22,912 nucleotides of DNA from positions 27,118 through 50,029 of the forward strand of contig BLXT01002526.1 of assembly GCA_019648995.1 (NCBI GenBank), in the 5' to 3' direction. A program made the position numbers and the translations under genes. Of the stretch, positions 10,148 to 20,348 are shown piece after piece. The notes under the pieces are model-generated. The model was not told the DNA's origin, made no database searches, and worked only from the letters and a program-made list of their open reading frames with translations. This stretch comes from Plakobranchus ocellatus (Eukaryota; Mollusca; Gastropoda; Plakobranchidae). The first letter of the stretch is position 1; every line of letters begins with the position of its first letter.

Positions 10148-10699
10148 GTACCGTATCTGGAACAGTGGAACAGACATTAGCGATCATGTTCCTCCACCCA
10201 TACCTATTCTCAGTTAACCTTATAGAGTTGTCATTGCTACCCTTTCCTGATGCCCATGACTTAAGATTTTCAATAAAATTTATTCTCTGTCTACCTCTAC
10301 TGCGTTAACCTTCAATCTTTCCAGTAATTGCTAAGTGTTCTAAACCTTTGCGTGGGCATATTTGCCTAAAAACTGTTGTTGCATCTGTTTTATGGTTTTA
10401 ATTAGTGATCTCTCGAGAATAGCCTCTTTCAGTACCAATTCATTTGACTTATTTCTGTCCATGATATCCTCATCATTCTTCTGATAAACCACATCTCTAC
10501 TGCTTCTAGTTTTTTTGTTTTTTTTCTATTTCTTTGTATAATTGTCCAAGACTCACTACCATACAAAAGTACTGACCATATATATTTTAATTACCCTTTT
10601 TTTTGTTTTTATATTTATGTCTCTATTTGCCAGTATTGGCTTCATTTTTTGGAATGTATCTTTGGCCATGGCTATTCTTTTAATTATTTAACCCGTGCG
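10148..10699 (-). pseudogene. LINE C-terminal region, broken
   Basis: Fragments follow in order on the minus strand: SVLLYGSESWTI, KLEAVEMWFIRRMMRISW, RSRGRQRINFIENLKSW (about 10305-10255) and WRNMIANVCSTVP (about 10215-10160). These are the usual thumb and C-terminal landmarks of this family (LLYG.E.W, RRM.RI.W, RGRQR). The same blocks occur in the plus-strand copy; across the RGRQR block the two copies differ at about 4 of 55 bases. Confidence 0.75.
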
Positions 10700-11449
10700 T
10701 CTTCGTCTGCTTTTATAAGGTAATCAAAATACTTGAATTTTGTAACTTGTTTGATTTTTTTGATATTGGTAACGAGATTGCATTTTAAGTAAGAGGATTT
10801 CCTTGAGATGATCATACGTTCCATTTTTCTTTTCATTCAAAGACAGGCCCATTCTTTCGCTTTCTAAAACTACAGTATCTAGAAGTTTTTGTAGTTGTTC
10901 GCCAGATTCTGCTTTTAAAACTATCATCTGCATACCTGATATTATTGAGATTCTCTCCGTGTATTTTCAGGCCTGAAATACCATCAAGATTCCTTAAGAT
11001 TATTTCACTATATAGGTTAAAAAGATCAGAAGACATACACATCAGATCTCTGCCTCACACCTCTTTTGGTGGGTTTGAAATCACTATGTTCTCCTTCAAT
11101 TCTTACAGATGCAGTCTGATCCCAGGGTAAATTTCTAATTATTCTCAGATCTTTCCAATCGATGTCTAATTTTTCTAGCATACGAAACAGCTGTATATGT
11201 CGTACTTATCAAAGGCCTTAGAATAATTAATGAAACAGAGGCATTCTTTTTGCATTCTGATACACCTTTCCATAAGCATTGACAAAGTGAATTTTGCATT
11301 TCTAATCCCTTCATCAGGTATAAACCCAAATTGTTTTGGAGATATTTCTGGTCTTAGACTTTTGCGCATTCTATGCATCAAAACGGGAATGATAACAGGA
11401 TTTTTGTAAAATGGCTTATAAACTGATTGTTCAATGAAGTTCACATTCT
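10700..11449 (-). pseudogene. LINE reverse transcriptase core, broken
   Basis: In order on the minus strand: NPVIIPVLMHRMRKSLRPEI and SPKQFGFIPDEGIRNAKF (about 11400-11290); LCFINYSKAFDK (about 11240-11206), containing the first metal-binding aspartate of the palm; DLFNLYSEIILRNLDGISGL (about 11030-10970) and LKIHGENLNNIRYADD (about 10975-10923), the catalytic box with both aspartates intact. Immediately after YADD a small deletion shifts the frame, and the reading resumes as VLKAESGEQLQKLLDTVVLE and SERMGLSLNEKK. The segment between AFDK and DLFNLYSE is garbled. It is recognisable end to end but broken several times, so it is non-functional. Confidence 0.82.
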
Positions 11450-12234
11450 GTTGCTCCTGGTGTTTTAGCCAGTACTATAAAAAAAGATTTACAAAGATCT
11501 TCTGGAATTGTGCCACAAGAAGTTTTTTTGTCAGATCTATTCATAAATTATCTAATGTTTTGATTACTTATAAAGGTATATTATCTGGTCCTGTGGCTTT
11601 TCCATTTTTCATTTTCTTTATTGTTGCTTCTACTTCTTCTTTAAGGGTAGTTGGGACTTCTATGCTTTTCTCTATTTTGGGTTTTTTGCACGTTTCATCT
11701 TTAAAAAGATCGTCATCATATTCTGACCATCAGTTTAGTATTTTCTTCTTTTTCATTAACATTTCATTCCGTCTTTTGATTTTATGCAGCCAGGGCTACT
11801 GCATTTGATTTTCTTACCACTGACGTCCTTAATTTTAGCATGCATGAATTTTTTGTCATATTTAGCTTTTGCTCTATTTCCTGACATTGTTGATTAATCC
11901 ATTCTTCTTTTGCTGCGTTGCATTTTATTTTGATTTTTCCGTTTAGATCTTTGTATTTGGCTTCTACATTTTTTGATTTGCACTTTCTTCCATTAAATCG
12001 AGTATTTCTTTGTTTATACATTTCTTATGCTCTTTTTATTTTTTTTGGGAACATTTTTCTCTATGACTTAATTAAGTGAATTTTTCATTTCTGACCATAA
12101 TTCTTCTATTTCTGAGATGTATTTGATTCTCATATTTGTTACGCATAGCTATAGCAATTTGGTCTCTTAGTTTTTCATGAAATTTTACTAAGTCATTTGG
12201 AATTAAGGATTTGCCTTTGCGTTTCTTAATTTAA
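11450..12234 (-). pseudogene. LINE linker between endonuclease and reverse transcriptase, broken
   Basis: The basic, lysine-rich linker is visible as fragments: RNAKANP and KLRDQIAIAMRNKYE-like residues near 12220-12110, then a 79-codon frame (12021-11782) with YKDLNGKIKIKCNAAKEEWI and QQCQEIEQKLN, wording typical of this LINE family. Further on come VPTTLKEEVEATIKKMKNGK (about 11660-11600) and ATGPDNIP (about 11597-11575), the first conserved reverse-transcriptase landmark. Several stops and frame changes intervene. The plus-strand frame at 11434-11808 is a shadow of this. Confidence 0.75.
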
Positions 12235-12955
12235 GTTTTATCTGAAATTTACACGTTACTGGAATATGATCTGAATCACAGTCGGCTCCCGGCAGTGATT
12301 TCGATGTTTTGACTGCATTTCGGAATCGTTACTGAATGAGGATGTAATCTATTGTGTTTCTACTTCTATCTCTGCGGCTTTTCCAAGTCCACTGACGCCT
12401 AGGGTGGTTTTTTTATGCCAAATATTTGCGATGGCAAAATCATTGATTTGACGCCATTCAATTAGCCAATTTCCACGCTCATGTACAGTCCCTATACCGC
12501 TGGACCCAACAACATCTTTTACTCTTTCATCCCCAACTTTTGGATTGAAATCTCCCATTATTATTAAGACATCCTGGGATTTTGTATAGCCTTTTGCTTT
12601 TTCTATTTCTTCATAAAACTTTTCTGCTTCTACATCTTCACTGTCAGATGTTGGTGCATACACTTGAATAATTCCTAGATTTAATAGTTTGGCTACCAAT
12701 TTAGCTTCAACTACTCTATCTGAAATTAGACACCAACTCCCCAGACATTTTGCCCTTGTTACATCGAATAAGATACCAAAGCCTCTTTCATGTGTATGTC
12801 CCCCTGAGTAAATTAGAGTTTTACTACCTAGTTTCATGGAACCTTCCCCTGTTCATCTAACCTCGGCAAGCCATAGGATGTTAAGTTTTATTCTGTCCAT
12901 TTCTTTGATAACAGTTTCTAATTTTCCTTTTTGATGCATTCCATATTGCTATTTT
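12235..12955 (-). pseudogene. LINE endonuclease domain (exonuclease-endonuclease-phosphatase fold), broken
   Basis: In an active element this domain nicks target DNA to prime reverse transcription. Visible in order on the minus strand: KLETVIKEMDRIKLNILWL and AEVR, with a stop where tryptophan is usual before TGEGS; an uninterrupted 162-codon frame from 12837 to 12349 holding IYSGGHTHERGFGILF, QVYAPTSDSEDVEAEKFYEE, VLIIMGDFNPKVG (metal-binding aspartate and asparagine), GTVHERGNWLIEW and INDFAIANIWHKK; then, after a frame change near 12385, NTIDYILIQ and LPGADCDSDHIPVTCKF with the C-terminal catalytic SDH at about 12270. Almost all EEP landmarks are therefore recognisable. The breaks are one stop near the start, one frame change and a stop after YILIQ. 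Confidence 0.85.
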
Positions 12956-13440
12956 TGAGGTTTTATCGTTGTTAGTTTTGCGAGCAGACGCTGGATGACG
13001 ACCTCGAGCCACCTGCTGCACATGGCTATCCCTGACGAACGAGGGGTTTGGATTGGAATCGCAAACCCCCTTAACGTTGTTAACTAAGGTTTTGTATGTT
13101 TTTGGCTCATGATTTTTTTCTTGGGAAGCTATACAGCAGTGGTTTCTCCTTGCTTACTGATGGTTTGTGTATGGGTTCTTCGCTAGCCTTCGTTCCACAA
13201 CAAACCCACAAAGCAGTGGGATCTATGGATGGCCGTTGTCCTATCAAGGATCTTCCGCCCTTTGTAGGTCATTTTTTTAGTCCTGCTGGGTCCCACTACT
13301 CTCATCATCAATTTAAGATTGATGGGGTTACCGGTTCAAACGCCGGTTGTCCGACGGATGCAGTTTAACGTCATGCCCAGGACCTACTACTTGCACAAAA
13401 TAAGTCATTTATTTATTTATTTTTAATGTTTCATTTTTTC
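12956..13440 (-). other. 5' leader region of the minus-strand LINE
   Basis: Frame-consistent residues continue upstream of the endonuclease (SHVQQVARGRHPASARKTNN and NDKTSKIAIWN, about 13045-12945), so the element's ORF starts before the endonuclease. Beyond that, to about 13440, is a GC-richer leader of roughly 350 bases, ending on the plus strand in TTATTTATTTATTTTT. It contains short inverted repeats, such as ATCAATTTAAGATTGAT (about 13307-13323) and ACCGG/CCGGT around 13332-13345, and a B-box-like GGTTCAAACGCC (about 13334-13345, plus strand). It could instead be an independent SINE beside the LINE; the continuous reading into the endonuclease favours the leader interpretation. Confidence 0.5.
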
Positions 13441-13633
13441 CCATTAATTTTTTGCAAGTGTTACAGAGGTTTTCAGATTCTTTTGCTGTTGTTTGTTATT
13501 CTTCGAAAATGAAAACATTTACACAATGATCAGGTTGTAGACAGTAAGACTGTTCTAATTGAACCATCTCTCCTTGTCTTAAATGAAGTTTAGAAGAACT
13601 TCAGCCCTTTTTTTTTTTTGGCGGGGGAAAAAA

Positions 13634-13646
13634 GGGGGGGGGGGGG
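13634..13646 (+). repeat. Run of 13 G next to a T-run and a GGGGG block
   Basis: A T-run (about 13608-13619) is followed by GCGGGGG, six A and then 13 consecutive G. Local composition is extreme for this AT-rich window. It might form a G-quadruplex or be an assembly or sequencing-error hotspot. Confidence 0.85.
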
Positions 13647-14677
13647 ACGATTTGGATATGTTTAAGGTTTATTTCTTTCGGAGTAGACTTAATGTGAGTA
13701 TTTTTTTAACACGAGACATAGTCTTGTCTATTTTGAATTATCTAATTTCTATTTTTTTTTTAAATAAATCATTCACTTTAATCTTTGTAAAATAAACTTA
13801 AACTACTTTTTGTGTAAAGTAATGCACCATTGCATTTTTCACTCTCCAAACAGAGTTTTTGTAATTTCAAATTGATAATATGATGCTATATTTTTCTGGA
13901 ATAATAAATCAAACCTTATCCCTATTTTTAAAAAAAACCTTACTTGTTGGCTTATAATGTGCAAGTTTTGCATGGTAAGCTTGCAAAGTTTTAAAAGTTT
14001 GTCGTTGCTTTCCAAGCAGTTCCAATCCAAAAACGAATATAAGTCCGTTGGCACAATGCACCGAACAAATGACATAGAAAACGGATTACCAAGCTATGAG
14101 ATTCAAAATTTGATTTGTTTTTTGCCATACAAGTTTTTGCTTAATAATACAACAACGATAACCACACAAAATAATCCGTGGGATAGACTTATTTGGTTTT
14201 GAAAAGAAAAATTCTCAAACGTACGAAAGTTGACTCGGTTCATTATTCCATTATAGCCTTATTTTTTGTATATTATTGTGGTATGTAATATTTTTTTTTA
14301 TGATTCTGCTTTTTTATTCATGTGGACATTCGGTTTGATGTGTATAAATGTAAAAGTATGCAAATGACTTGTAATATATGACTGTTGTAGAAATAAATAT
14401 ATTTAAATGTGTTTGTATGGTTTTATATTACTATGTAGTAGGCCTGCATGTGCGTGCATAATTCATGTATCGGTATTGAATTTTATTCATTAAACACTCT
14501 TGAAAATCCATTCAGGATTGGGATATATTTCTTACAGTCACAAAGCATAAAACACTGTTCTGTCGTATTGCTTCTGATAACAATGCTAAGCATTTTTTTC
14601 CCTTTCGCATTGGCAATAATATATACATTTAATTTTTTTTAAGTTTTCTATTTTTCTCAGTGCATTTCTTCATTTAA
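13647..14677. other. Very AT-rich non-coding region
   Basis: No family motifs in the short frames here (for example plus 13957-14202 and minus 13839-14075, which overlap). Many T-runs, and AATAAA-like strings near 14390. Nothing else seen. Confidence 0.5.

Positions 14678-14704
<27 letters not shown>
14678..14704. repeat. (CA)n microsatellite
   Basis: About 27 bases of pure CA. Confidence 0.95.
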
Positions 14705-14708
<4 letters not shown>

Positions 14709-15319
14709 CCGCTCCCTTAGTTAACTCTGAATTATTAGATACCTATAAATTTAAGCTGTGCTTCACATATTTCCAAGGAAAAGTCGTGTTTCTTGTTTTA
14801 CTCTAGATTTAAATCAAATCTGGCCGCTTATTGCTTATCGCTTTCACCTCACTTTGGGTCAGATTGTCATGAATTTGGTTCTGTGTCTTACTTTTTGTTT
14901 TTTTAATTGGTTGCCTTTTGGCATTGTTGCTTGCCAAAATTTTGAACAAGAAATTAATCCCATGCAGATATATGATTATATTTATACTTCTGAATAAAAC
15001 TTTTATACAGAGGTTTCATTGTACAAACTTGTGCTGACCGACTATAATCCTTTTTTAAGACATTATTTTTCAAAGATAAGATAATTGGTTTTACTTAAAA
15101 AATCGTTACCTTGAGAACTTGCCTCTCGTTTGCGAAGACAAAATTACCTATGCGTCGGTAAATTGTTCACAAGTAGTCTATAGTCGTCGATACCCGAACT
15201 CATTAGGTTAGAAGATAACGGTTGGTGTGACAGAAAATCGTATTGAATTCAACAACTTGGTGTGAATTTCGCTAATCCGACATAATTATTCCATGAAGTT
15301 AATACAAATAGGGGCTGAT
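14705..15319. other. Non-coding stretch
   Basis: An open frame of 79 codons (plus 14758-14997) is hydrophobic and matches nothing I recognise; probably chance. GTGTGAATTTCGC at about 15261-15273 resembles GTGTGAATTTTGC at about 15448-15460 inside the next block, perhaps a hint of an older duplication. Confidence 0.4.
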
Positions 15320-15604
15320 TGTTCCTGTTACACAACTTAATCCTTGACGGCGACCCAATGTCTGAACGGCACGACAGACCTTCAAGGTATTACAATAAAC
15401 ATCTTGTATCCCGCACGGACAGACTGACATGGCGACGCCAGGATATGGTGTGAATTTTGCAGATCATCACATCCGTTTATCATTGCCAGGTTTGGACTGT
15501 TCAGTGAGACACAACAATAGAGCGACCGTTAGACCAGGGATACTGCGGGGGAGTCAACCCCCGAGATTTCTTTCTAGCCAGCACTTACACTGTGGCTGGC
15601 TGAT
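15320..15604. repeat. GC-richer hairpin-bearing block of unknown identity
   Basis: GC rises to about one half here. Seen hairpins: CGGGGG/CCCCCG with a 6-base loop (15546-15563), AGCCAGC/GCTGGCT with a 12-base loop (15576-15601) and the near-palindrome TGGCGACGCCA (15429-15439). A 65-codon plus-strand frame starts at 15429 (MATPGYGVNFADHHIRL), which I do not recognise. The block ends where the plus-strand LINE copy begins, so it may be the insertion target, a fused element or a divergent 5' leader. Confidence 0.4.
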
Positions 15605-15605
15605 T

Positions 15606-16650
15606 GCCTACAGTAAGACCCAGTAATATTTCCAAACAGTTTGACTTTGTGCCAGACAACAGGACTAGAAATATAGAAAACTGTATAAAAATACAAAAAG
15701 ACGCCATTTCTGCTTTATTGATGATTCTAAGGCTTTTGACAAAGTAAAACATGAAGAGCTGTTTTAAAGGCAGAAAAATTAGACATTGATGGGAAAAAAT
15801 CTGCAAGTGATTAGAAATTTACATTGGGATCAAAATGTATCATCTCATGTATGCCGATGATACAGTTTTTACTGCAGAATCTGTGAACAATTTCAAGAAC
15901 TTTTAGATACTGTAGTTTTAGAGAGCGAAATAACGGGTGTGTCTTTGAATGTGGAAAAACATGGAATGCGTGGTCATCTCAAAAGAATCCGCAAACCCCA
16001 ATTGTAATCTCGTAAACATGGGTGAAAAAAAATCAGGCATGAAAAAAAATCAAATATTTTGGCTACCTGATGACATCAGATGGCAAATTCACTAGTGAAA
16101 CAAGTAAAAGAATAGCCATGGCAGAAGTTCCTTTCTTAAAAATGAAACCAACACTGGGAAACAAAAACATGGGTAGGGAAATAAAAATACGGATAATGAT
16201 AACTGATGGGTGTTAATATTATTATACGGTAACGAGTGTTGGATGATTAACAAGGAAACAGAGAGAAAACTGGACGCAGTAGAGATGTGGTTTATCAGAA
16301 GAATGATGAGGATATCAAGGATGGAAAAAAGTCGAATGAATTGGTACTGAAAGAAACTGATCTCGAGCGATCATCAATTAAAACCATAACACGGAGGCAA
16401 ATAGGATACATTTGCCGATTCAAGAAGTCAGGACAGTTAACTATCACTATAAAGATTGAAGGCAAACGCATTAGAGGTAGACAGAGAATAACTTTTACTG
16501 AAAGTCTTAAGTCATGGGCATTGGATAATGTTAGCAACAAAAGCATTGTAAGCTTAACAGAGGTTTGAGAGGAGAAACCTGATTGAGACTTGATGATAAA
16601 TTGGGGCTTTATGCTTAAAAAGGAAGCAAATAGTCTGATATCTTCAGACC
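15606..16650 (+). mobile_element. 5'-truncated, internally deleted second copy of the LINE
   Basis: Plus-strand reading begins within the reverse transcriptase: VRPSNISKQFDFVPDNRTRN (about 15613-15675, matching LRPEISPKQFGFIPDEGIRN of the minus-strand copy), FIDDSKAFDKVKHEELF (about 15711-15766), NLQVIRNLHWDQNVS, then directly YADD in MYADDTVFTAES (about 15850). The 50 or so residues expected between these blocks, including DLFNLYSE, are missing, so there is an internal deletion. It continues with QELLDTVVLESE, SLNVEKHG, KLDAVEMWFIRRMMRI (about 16270-16320) and IRGRQRITFTESLKSW (about 16470-16520). The endonuclease is absent. Frame changes and stops are frequent. AAC-rich sequence follows (about 16780-16865). 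Confidence 0.85.
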
Positions 16651-16739
16651 AACTCATTATTTACATATAAGTGAGAAAGCAAGAGCGACAACTACCATGC
16701 CATCAAGACCACCATTACCACCAACACAAGGACGTAAAG

Positions 16740-16866
16740 AGAAAGAGCATTAGCAGCGGTGGCTGCAGTAGTAAACCACCAACAGCAACAATTACAAGAA
16801 CAAAAACAACAAAAAAATTACAATAACACTAACAATAGTTACAACAATAACGACTACAACAAAAGG
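16740..16866 (+). repeat. Degenerate (CAA)/(AAC)-rich tract
   Basis: Irregular runs of CAA, AAC and ACA units with interruptions begin about 100 bases downstream of the plus-strand LINE copy; perhaps the decayed remains of its tail repeat. Confidence 0.6.
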
Positions 16867-17918
16867 ATATATAATAAGCTTTTAGCATCGTTATTTTAGT
16901 TGATTTAAACTCTCCCTGGTGATATGCTTTTACTCCTTCCATGCCCATAATGTATTATCTGTTGAGAGATGGAACTCTGTTCAATGTTTTTACAATATGT
17001 TGTCTCTCAACGTGGATATCCAATCACTTTGGAAGGCCACTTTAAGTATGTTCAAAAGACTTAATGTATTATCATTTGCAGTCTTATTGACTGCCTTTTT
17101 TTTAACCACACATTTTCCGCTGATGAAACGTTAATGCTGTAGCACTGGTGATATTTTCCACATAGTTCCTTCATTATTTTTGTAAATATAAACATGAAGC
17201 TCTGGTTTATCACATTCCATTACCTTTAACTCTACTCCTGTAGTATTCGTATTAGTTTTTAGTAGTGATAACTACAAGTGTCTGTAGCAGACACAGCTAG
17301 TGCTCTAGGAGAGCATTTTAATTGAAGATATTGAAACATGATTTAGTTTTAAAAGTCTCTGCCAATGGCGGTTGTAAAAAGAGAATTGATCTTATAATGT
17401 AGTTTCCAGTGTTGAAACAGTAGATAAAAAGAAAGCTATATCAAAATTATTAAACTAAAGGGATCGAGACAGTCTGGGATTGAACATTCGCACTTTTCAC
17501 CTCTAGGCTTTCTCTCTCAAAACACACACAGAATGATAATGACAACTGCAGGCAAAGGTAAACGTGAAGTATGTTAATAAACTTTTAATGTTTGTTTACA
17601 CCGCCCCACCCCCGACCCTCCTCCTCCGAGAAAAAGCATGTCTATGAATGGTATTGGTAAAGGGAAAAAGAATAGTGAAAGCCTCTTAGTCAAATTTTGA
17701 GTTTATAAGATCAATTAAGAATGCATATAAATAAATTTGTATACTTGCATAAATACATTTACATCTCTTTCTAGATTGAAATGACAAGTTTGATTTTGTT
17801 TATTTTTTTTCTCCATGACGCAGAGTCGTCTGATTAATTTTGAGCAAAATATTCTTGAACTGTAGTGTGGGACAGACGAGATAGATTACTTATTATGTAA
17901 TAATACCTGCTGCTGTTG
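16867..17918. other. Anonymous non-coding region
   Basis: No convincing coding sequence; the 71-codon plus-strand frame at 16919-17134 has no recognised motif. C-rich CCGCCCCACCCCCGACCCTC lies near 17602-17621. Confidence 0.5.
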
Positions 17919-17945
17919 CTGATGATGATGATGATGATGGTGATA

Positions 17946-18011
<66 letters not shown>

Positions 18012-18012
18012 T
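17919..18012. repeat. (GAT)n trinucleotide microsatellite
   Basis: About 94 bases of GAT/ATG repeats with two substitutions near 17939-17946, preceded by (TGC)-like units. No open frame of protein-like character continues out of it, so it does not look like a coding poly-Asp tract. Confidence 0.97.
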
Positions 18013-19369
18013 ATGTATGTCGGGCTACAAAGCACTCTAGCCTCCACTAACTGACCTCAGCTCTCTCACCAGGTGTACGATCACTCAGGTTCCTTTGTTT
18101 AGCTCTTCAGCTGCTGCTTGGATCATTTCTTTAGAGAATATCAACTGGATTTGCACAGACCAGAGCCCTCTAGTGAGCAGATCTGCAATATGCTAGGAAA
18201 CTCATTTTTCTTGCCTTTCCCACCTTTCAGACTTTCAAAAACAGCATAAGGTTAGACCTGTTCAAACTAAGACAGCTGGTTTGTCCCACTAAACCTCACT
18301 AACTCTGCACACAAAGATGGCCTAGACATAGAGTTTAAAACCTTTAGCTAGAGGCTCTTTCGTATCCGTCACAGTGTCGTACTCTTATGTCCACTGCTGT
18401 ACACTTTGCTGTGTGCTGGACACAGAGAGCCAACGTTCTAAGAGCAATAATAGCCGATGACCCCAACAAGCTTGGGTCTACCTGGTCACTAAGAATGGCG
18501 TGGTCAGTTAGACTAGACCAGTTAGGAAGTCTTTAGAAAAGTTGTTTGACGGACAATTGTATAGCTGCTTTAACGGGATTTTTTAAAACCAATTGGCACA
18601 ATTCATCGCACATATCTACAGCCAGAGGTTGAATAAACACCTGTCTCTCACTTTTTGTACATCCCTGACTAGTGCGAGACGGTTCCAAGTCAGGCCATAT
18701 TGTACCCAGCACAGCTACTGCTATATTGAAGGGCCGACAGTAATGTATGACTACAAACGTGTTATACACTACGTTCATTATCTGTATTCAGCACCAAGTT
18801 AAAAATGTCTCGAAGGCTCTCATAGATGGAATAAATATTATTATACCTTATAAATATTGAGTATGCATGCACCCTTCCTGGAACCTTTTAATTTCCATAA
18901 TGATTTGGGTGCAATATATACATGTTTTGAACCTGTTCTTCAGGACCAGGTGGACCTTGATGCGCCAGAAATTGGTTAAACTTTCTTTCACGCTCATTTT
19001 TTAGCTTGAACTTCAGACAGACCGACGTACTCGATATTAAATACTATTGTACAGTTACTAATTACTTCTAATTTAGTCAAGGTGATCTCAAGCTTTCAGG
19101 CCTCTGCCAAGCGAGAATGTCGATACGAGAATAATCCAATCAAGTCGAAAGTTATATTTCAACATTGAAAAAGTATCAATGGGCCGTAGGTTATTTACAA
19201 ATGGTTTTGTTAGTACCACAATGGTGACAATTGTGCCAAAAATGTTTTTCTTTTGTTTGTTATTCATAATGCTGCTGCTGCTTCTGCTGTTGTTGTATAA
19301 TTAACAGTGTTGTTAAAACCAAAGCTGGCATAATAGGTATTTAAAATAACCATGTTCTTCTGACCATGG
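18013..19369. other. Anonymous region, somewhat GC-richer at 18040-18560
   Basis: No known domain. Overlapping frames on both strands at 18533-18802 cannot both be real and neither shows a family motif. Around 18040-18560 the composition is more even than the flanks, suggesting an old repeat that I cannot name. (TGC)-like units near 19270-19292. Confidence 0.4.
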
Positions 19370-19700
19370 ACATCTGGGACGATATACCTGATGCTACAGC
19401 CAGAGCTATTGCACATAAATCAGGACCGGGGCCCACCTACTCTAGTCATATGGACGTAGAGGGGCTGATCTGGTAGGGCAGTTAATTTCCATGTGAAAGG
19501 TGAGAGATTTGAATCCCTAACCGGGCCAAGACAATTTTTCATTGGTCCCATGTAGAACTAGGTAGCTTGATTTCTTACAAAACCCGCCGAAAGTAAAGGC
19601 TTCGAGGAGTGCAATGGCAAACTACCTCAGCATGGCGTATGCCAAGAGATAATCAGACATGCGAACCCTATTCCTGATTACCAGATATTTGGACCAAGTG
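19370..19700 (+). repeat. Candidate tRNA-derived SINE
   Basis: A-box-like TGATCTGGTAGGGCAG at about 19464-19479 and B-box-like GATTTGAATCCC at about 19508-19519 are spaced about as in a tRNA gene, and the surround (GGGGCTGATCTGGTAGGGC ... AATCCCTAACCGGGCC) reads like a degraded tRNA head. A tRNA-unrelated body follows, with AATGGCAAACTACCTC (about 19612-19627), wording seen in several SINE bodies. Neither a clean tail nor target-site duplications are visible, so both borders are approximate. Confidence 0.45.
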
Positions 19701-20264
19701 TTTGAGCCACTTTACTTGCTCTGGTGATATAGTTGTGTTACATTGTGAAGCTCGCATTGGAACCCATATCATGAGATCAACCAATGTTTCGTTGATAGCT
19801 TGAGCTAATGCAATTTGTGCCTCACTGTAATTCCTTCATTCGTTTAGTTTGATTTTGATATCAATCGTTTTGCCACTCACACGCCAGGTACTCAAACATT
19901 CATCAAGTCACGTGTGATATGTAAGGAAAGAGAGGGAAATTGGATAGGATAGGATAGGATAGGATAAGGATATAAAAGTTAAAACTCTGATATTTAGTGT
20001 ACTAATTATGTCAGAAGCGATACCATGATAGTTTGAGACAGAAGTGAACGCTATTTTGGTTGCAAAATTGTTTCATTCTTTTATGTTGATCTTTTAAAAA
20101 AATATGCGCAAGATAAGATTCGCACAAGTAAACAGCACAAAGCACAAGATCTGTTTGTCTTTCAAAAACTTAGGAAAAATGAGGGATTGCAAAACAAACA
20201 TTTGGTTTTAAATTTTATTTCGAAATTCATTGCAAAGCTTACAAAGAAGAATAAAGAAAGCAGT
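19701..20264. other. Non-coding stretch
   Basis: Contains a short pentanucleotide (GGATA)n tract at about 19942-19969. Nothing else is recognised. Confidence 0.5.
19942..19969. repeat. (GGATA)n pentanucleotide microsatellite
   Basis: Five to six tandem GGATA units. Confidence 0.9.
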
Positions 20265-20330
20265 AACAACAACAACAACAACAACAAAAGCAGGAAAAAA
20301 AAAAGAAGAAGAAGACACACACACACAAAA
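20265..20330. repeat. (AAC)n, poly-A/(AAG)n and (CA)n compound simple repeat
   Basis: Eight AAC units (20265-20288) followed by an A-run, AAG units and a short CA tract. Frames through it (poly-Asn, poly-Thr or poly-Leu) are artefacts. Confidence 0.9.
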
Positions 20331-20348
20331 CTGGCAAACGTTAAAAAG

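Larger units (their letters stand above)
10135..13440 (-). mobile_element. Near-full-length decayed LINE (AP-endonuclease type, RTE/BovB-like)
   Basis: About 3.3 kb on the minus strand holds, in order, a leader, an apurinic/apyrimidinic-type endonuclease, a reverse transcriptase with its YADD box and a C-terminal region ending near WRNMIANVC (about 10200). This is the layout and approximate length of an RTE-type LINE; the endonuclease wording (YAPTSDSEDVEAEKFYEE, GADCDSDH) is most like BovB/RTE elements, but clade assignment by eye is provisional. Many stops and frame changes mean it cannot move. No target-site duplication was identified. The 3' end faces the GA/GATA tract. A second copy of the family is at 15606-16650 on the other strand. 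Confidence 0.85.

Noticed and set aside
11434..11808. A 124-codon plus-strand hydrophobic frame as a membrane protein
   Set aside because: It is the complement of the LINE linker and early reverse-transcriptase region, whose minus-strand reading has the recognisable family motifs.
17919..18012. (GAT)n as a coding poly-aspartate tract
   Set aside because: No protein-like open frame extends from it on either side.
18533..18802. Overlapping frames of 81 and 69 codons on opposite strands
   Set aside because: Neither shows a known motif, splice signals or composition different from chance, and both cannot be real.
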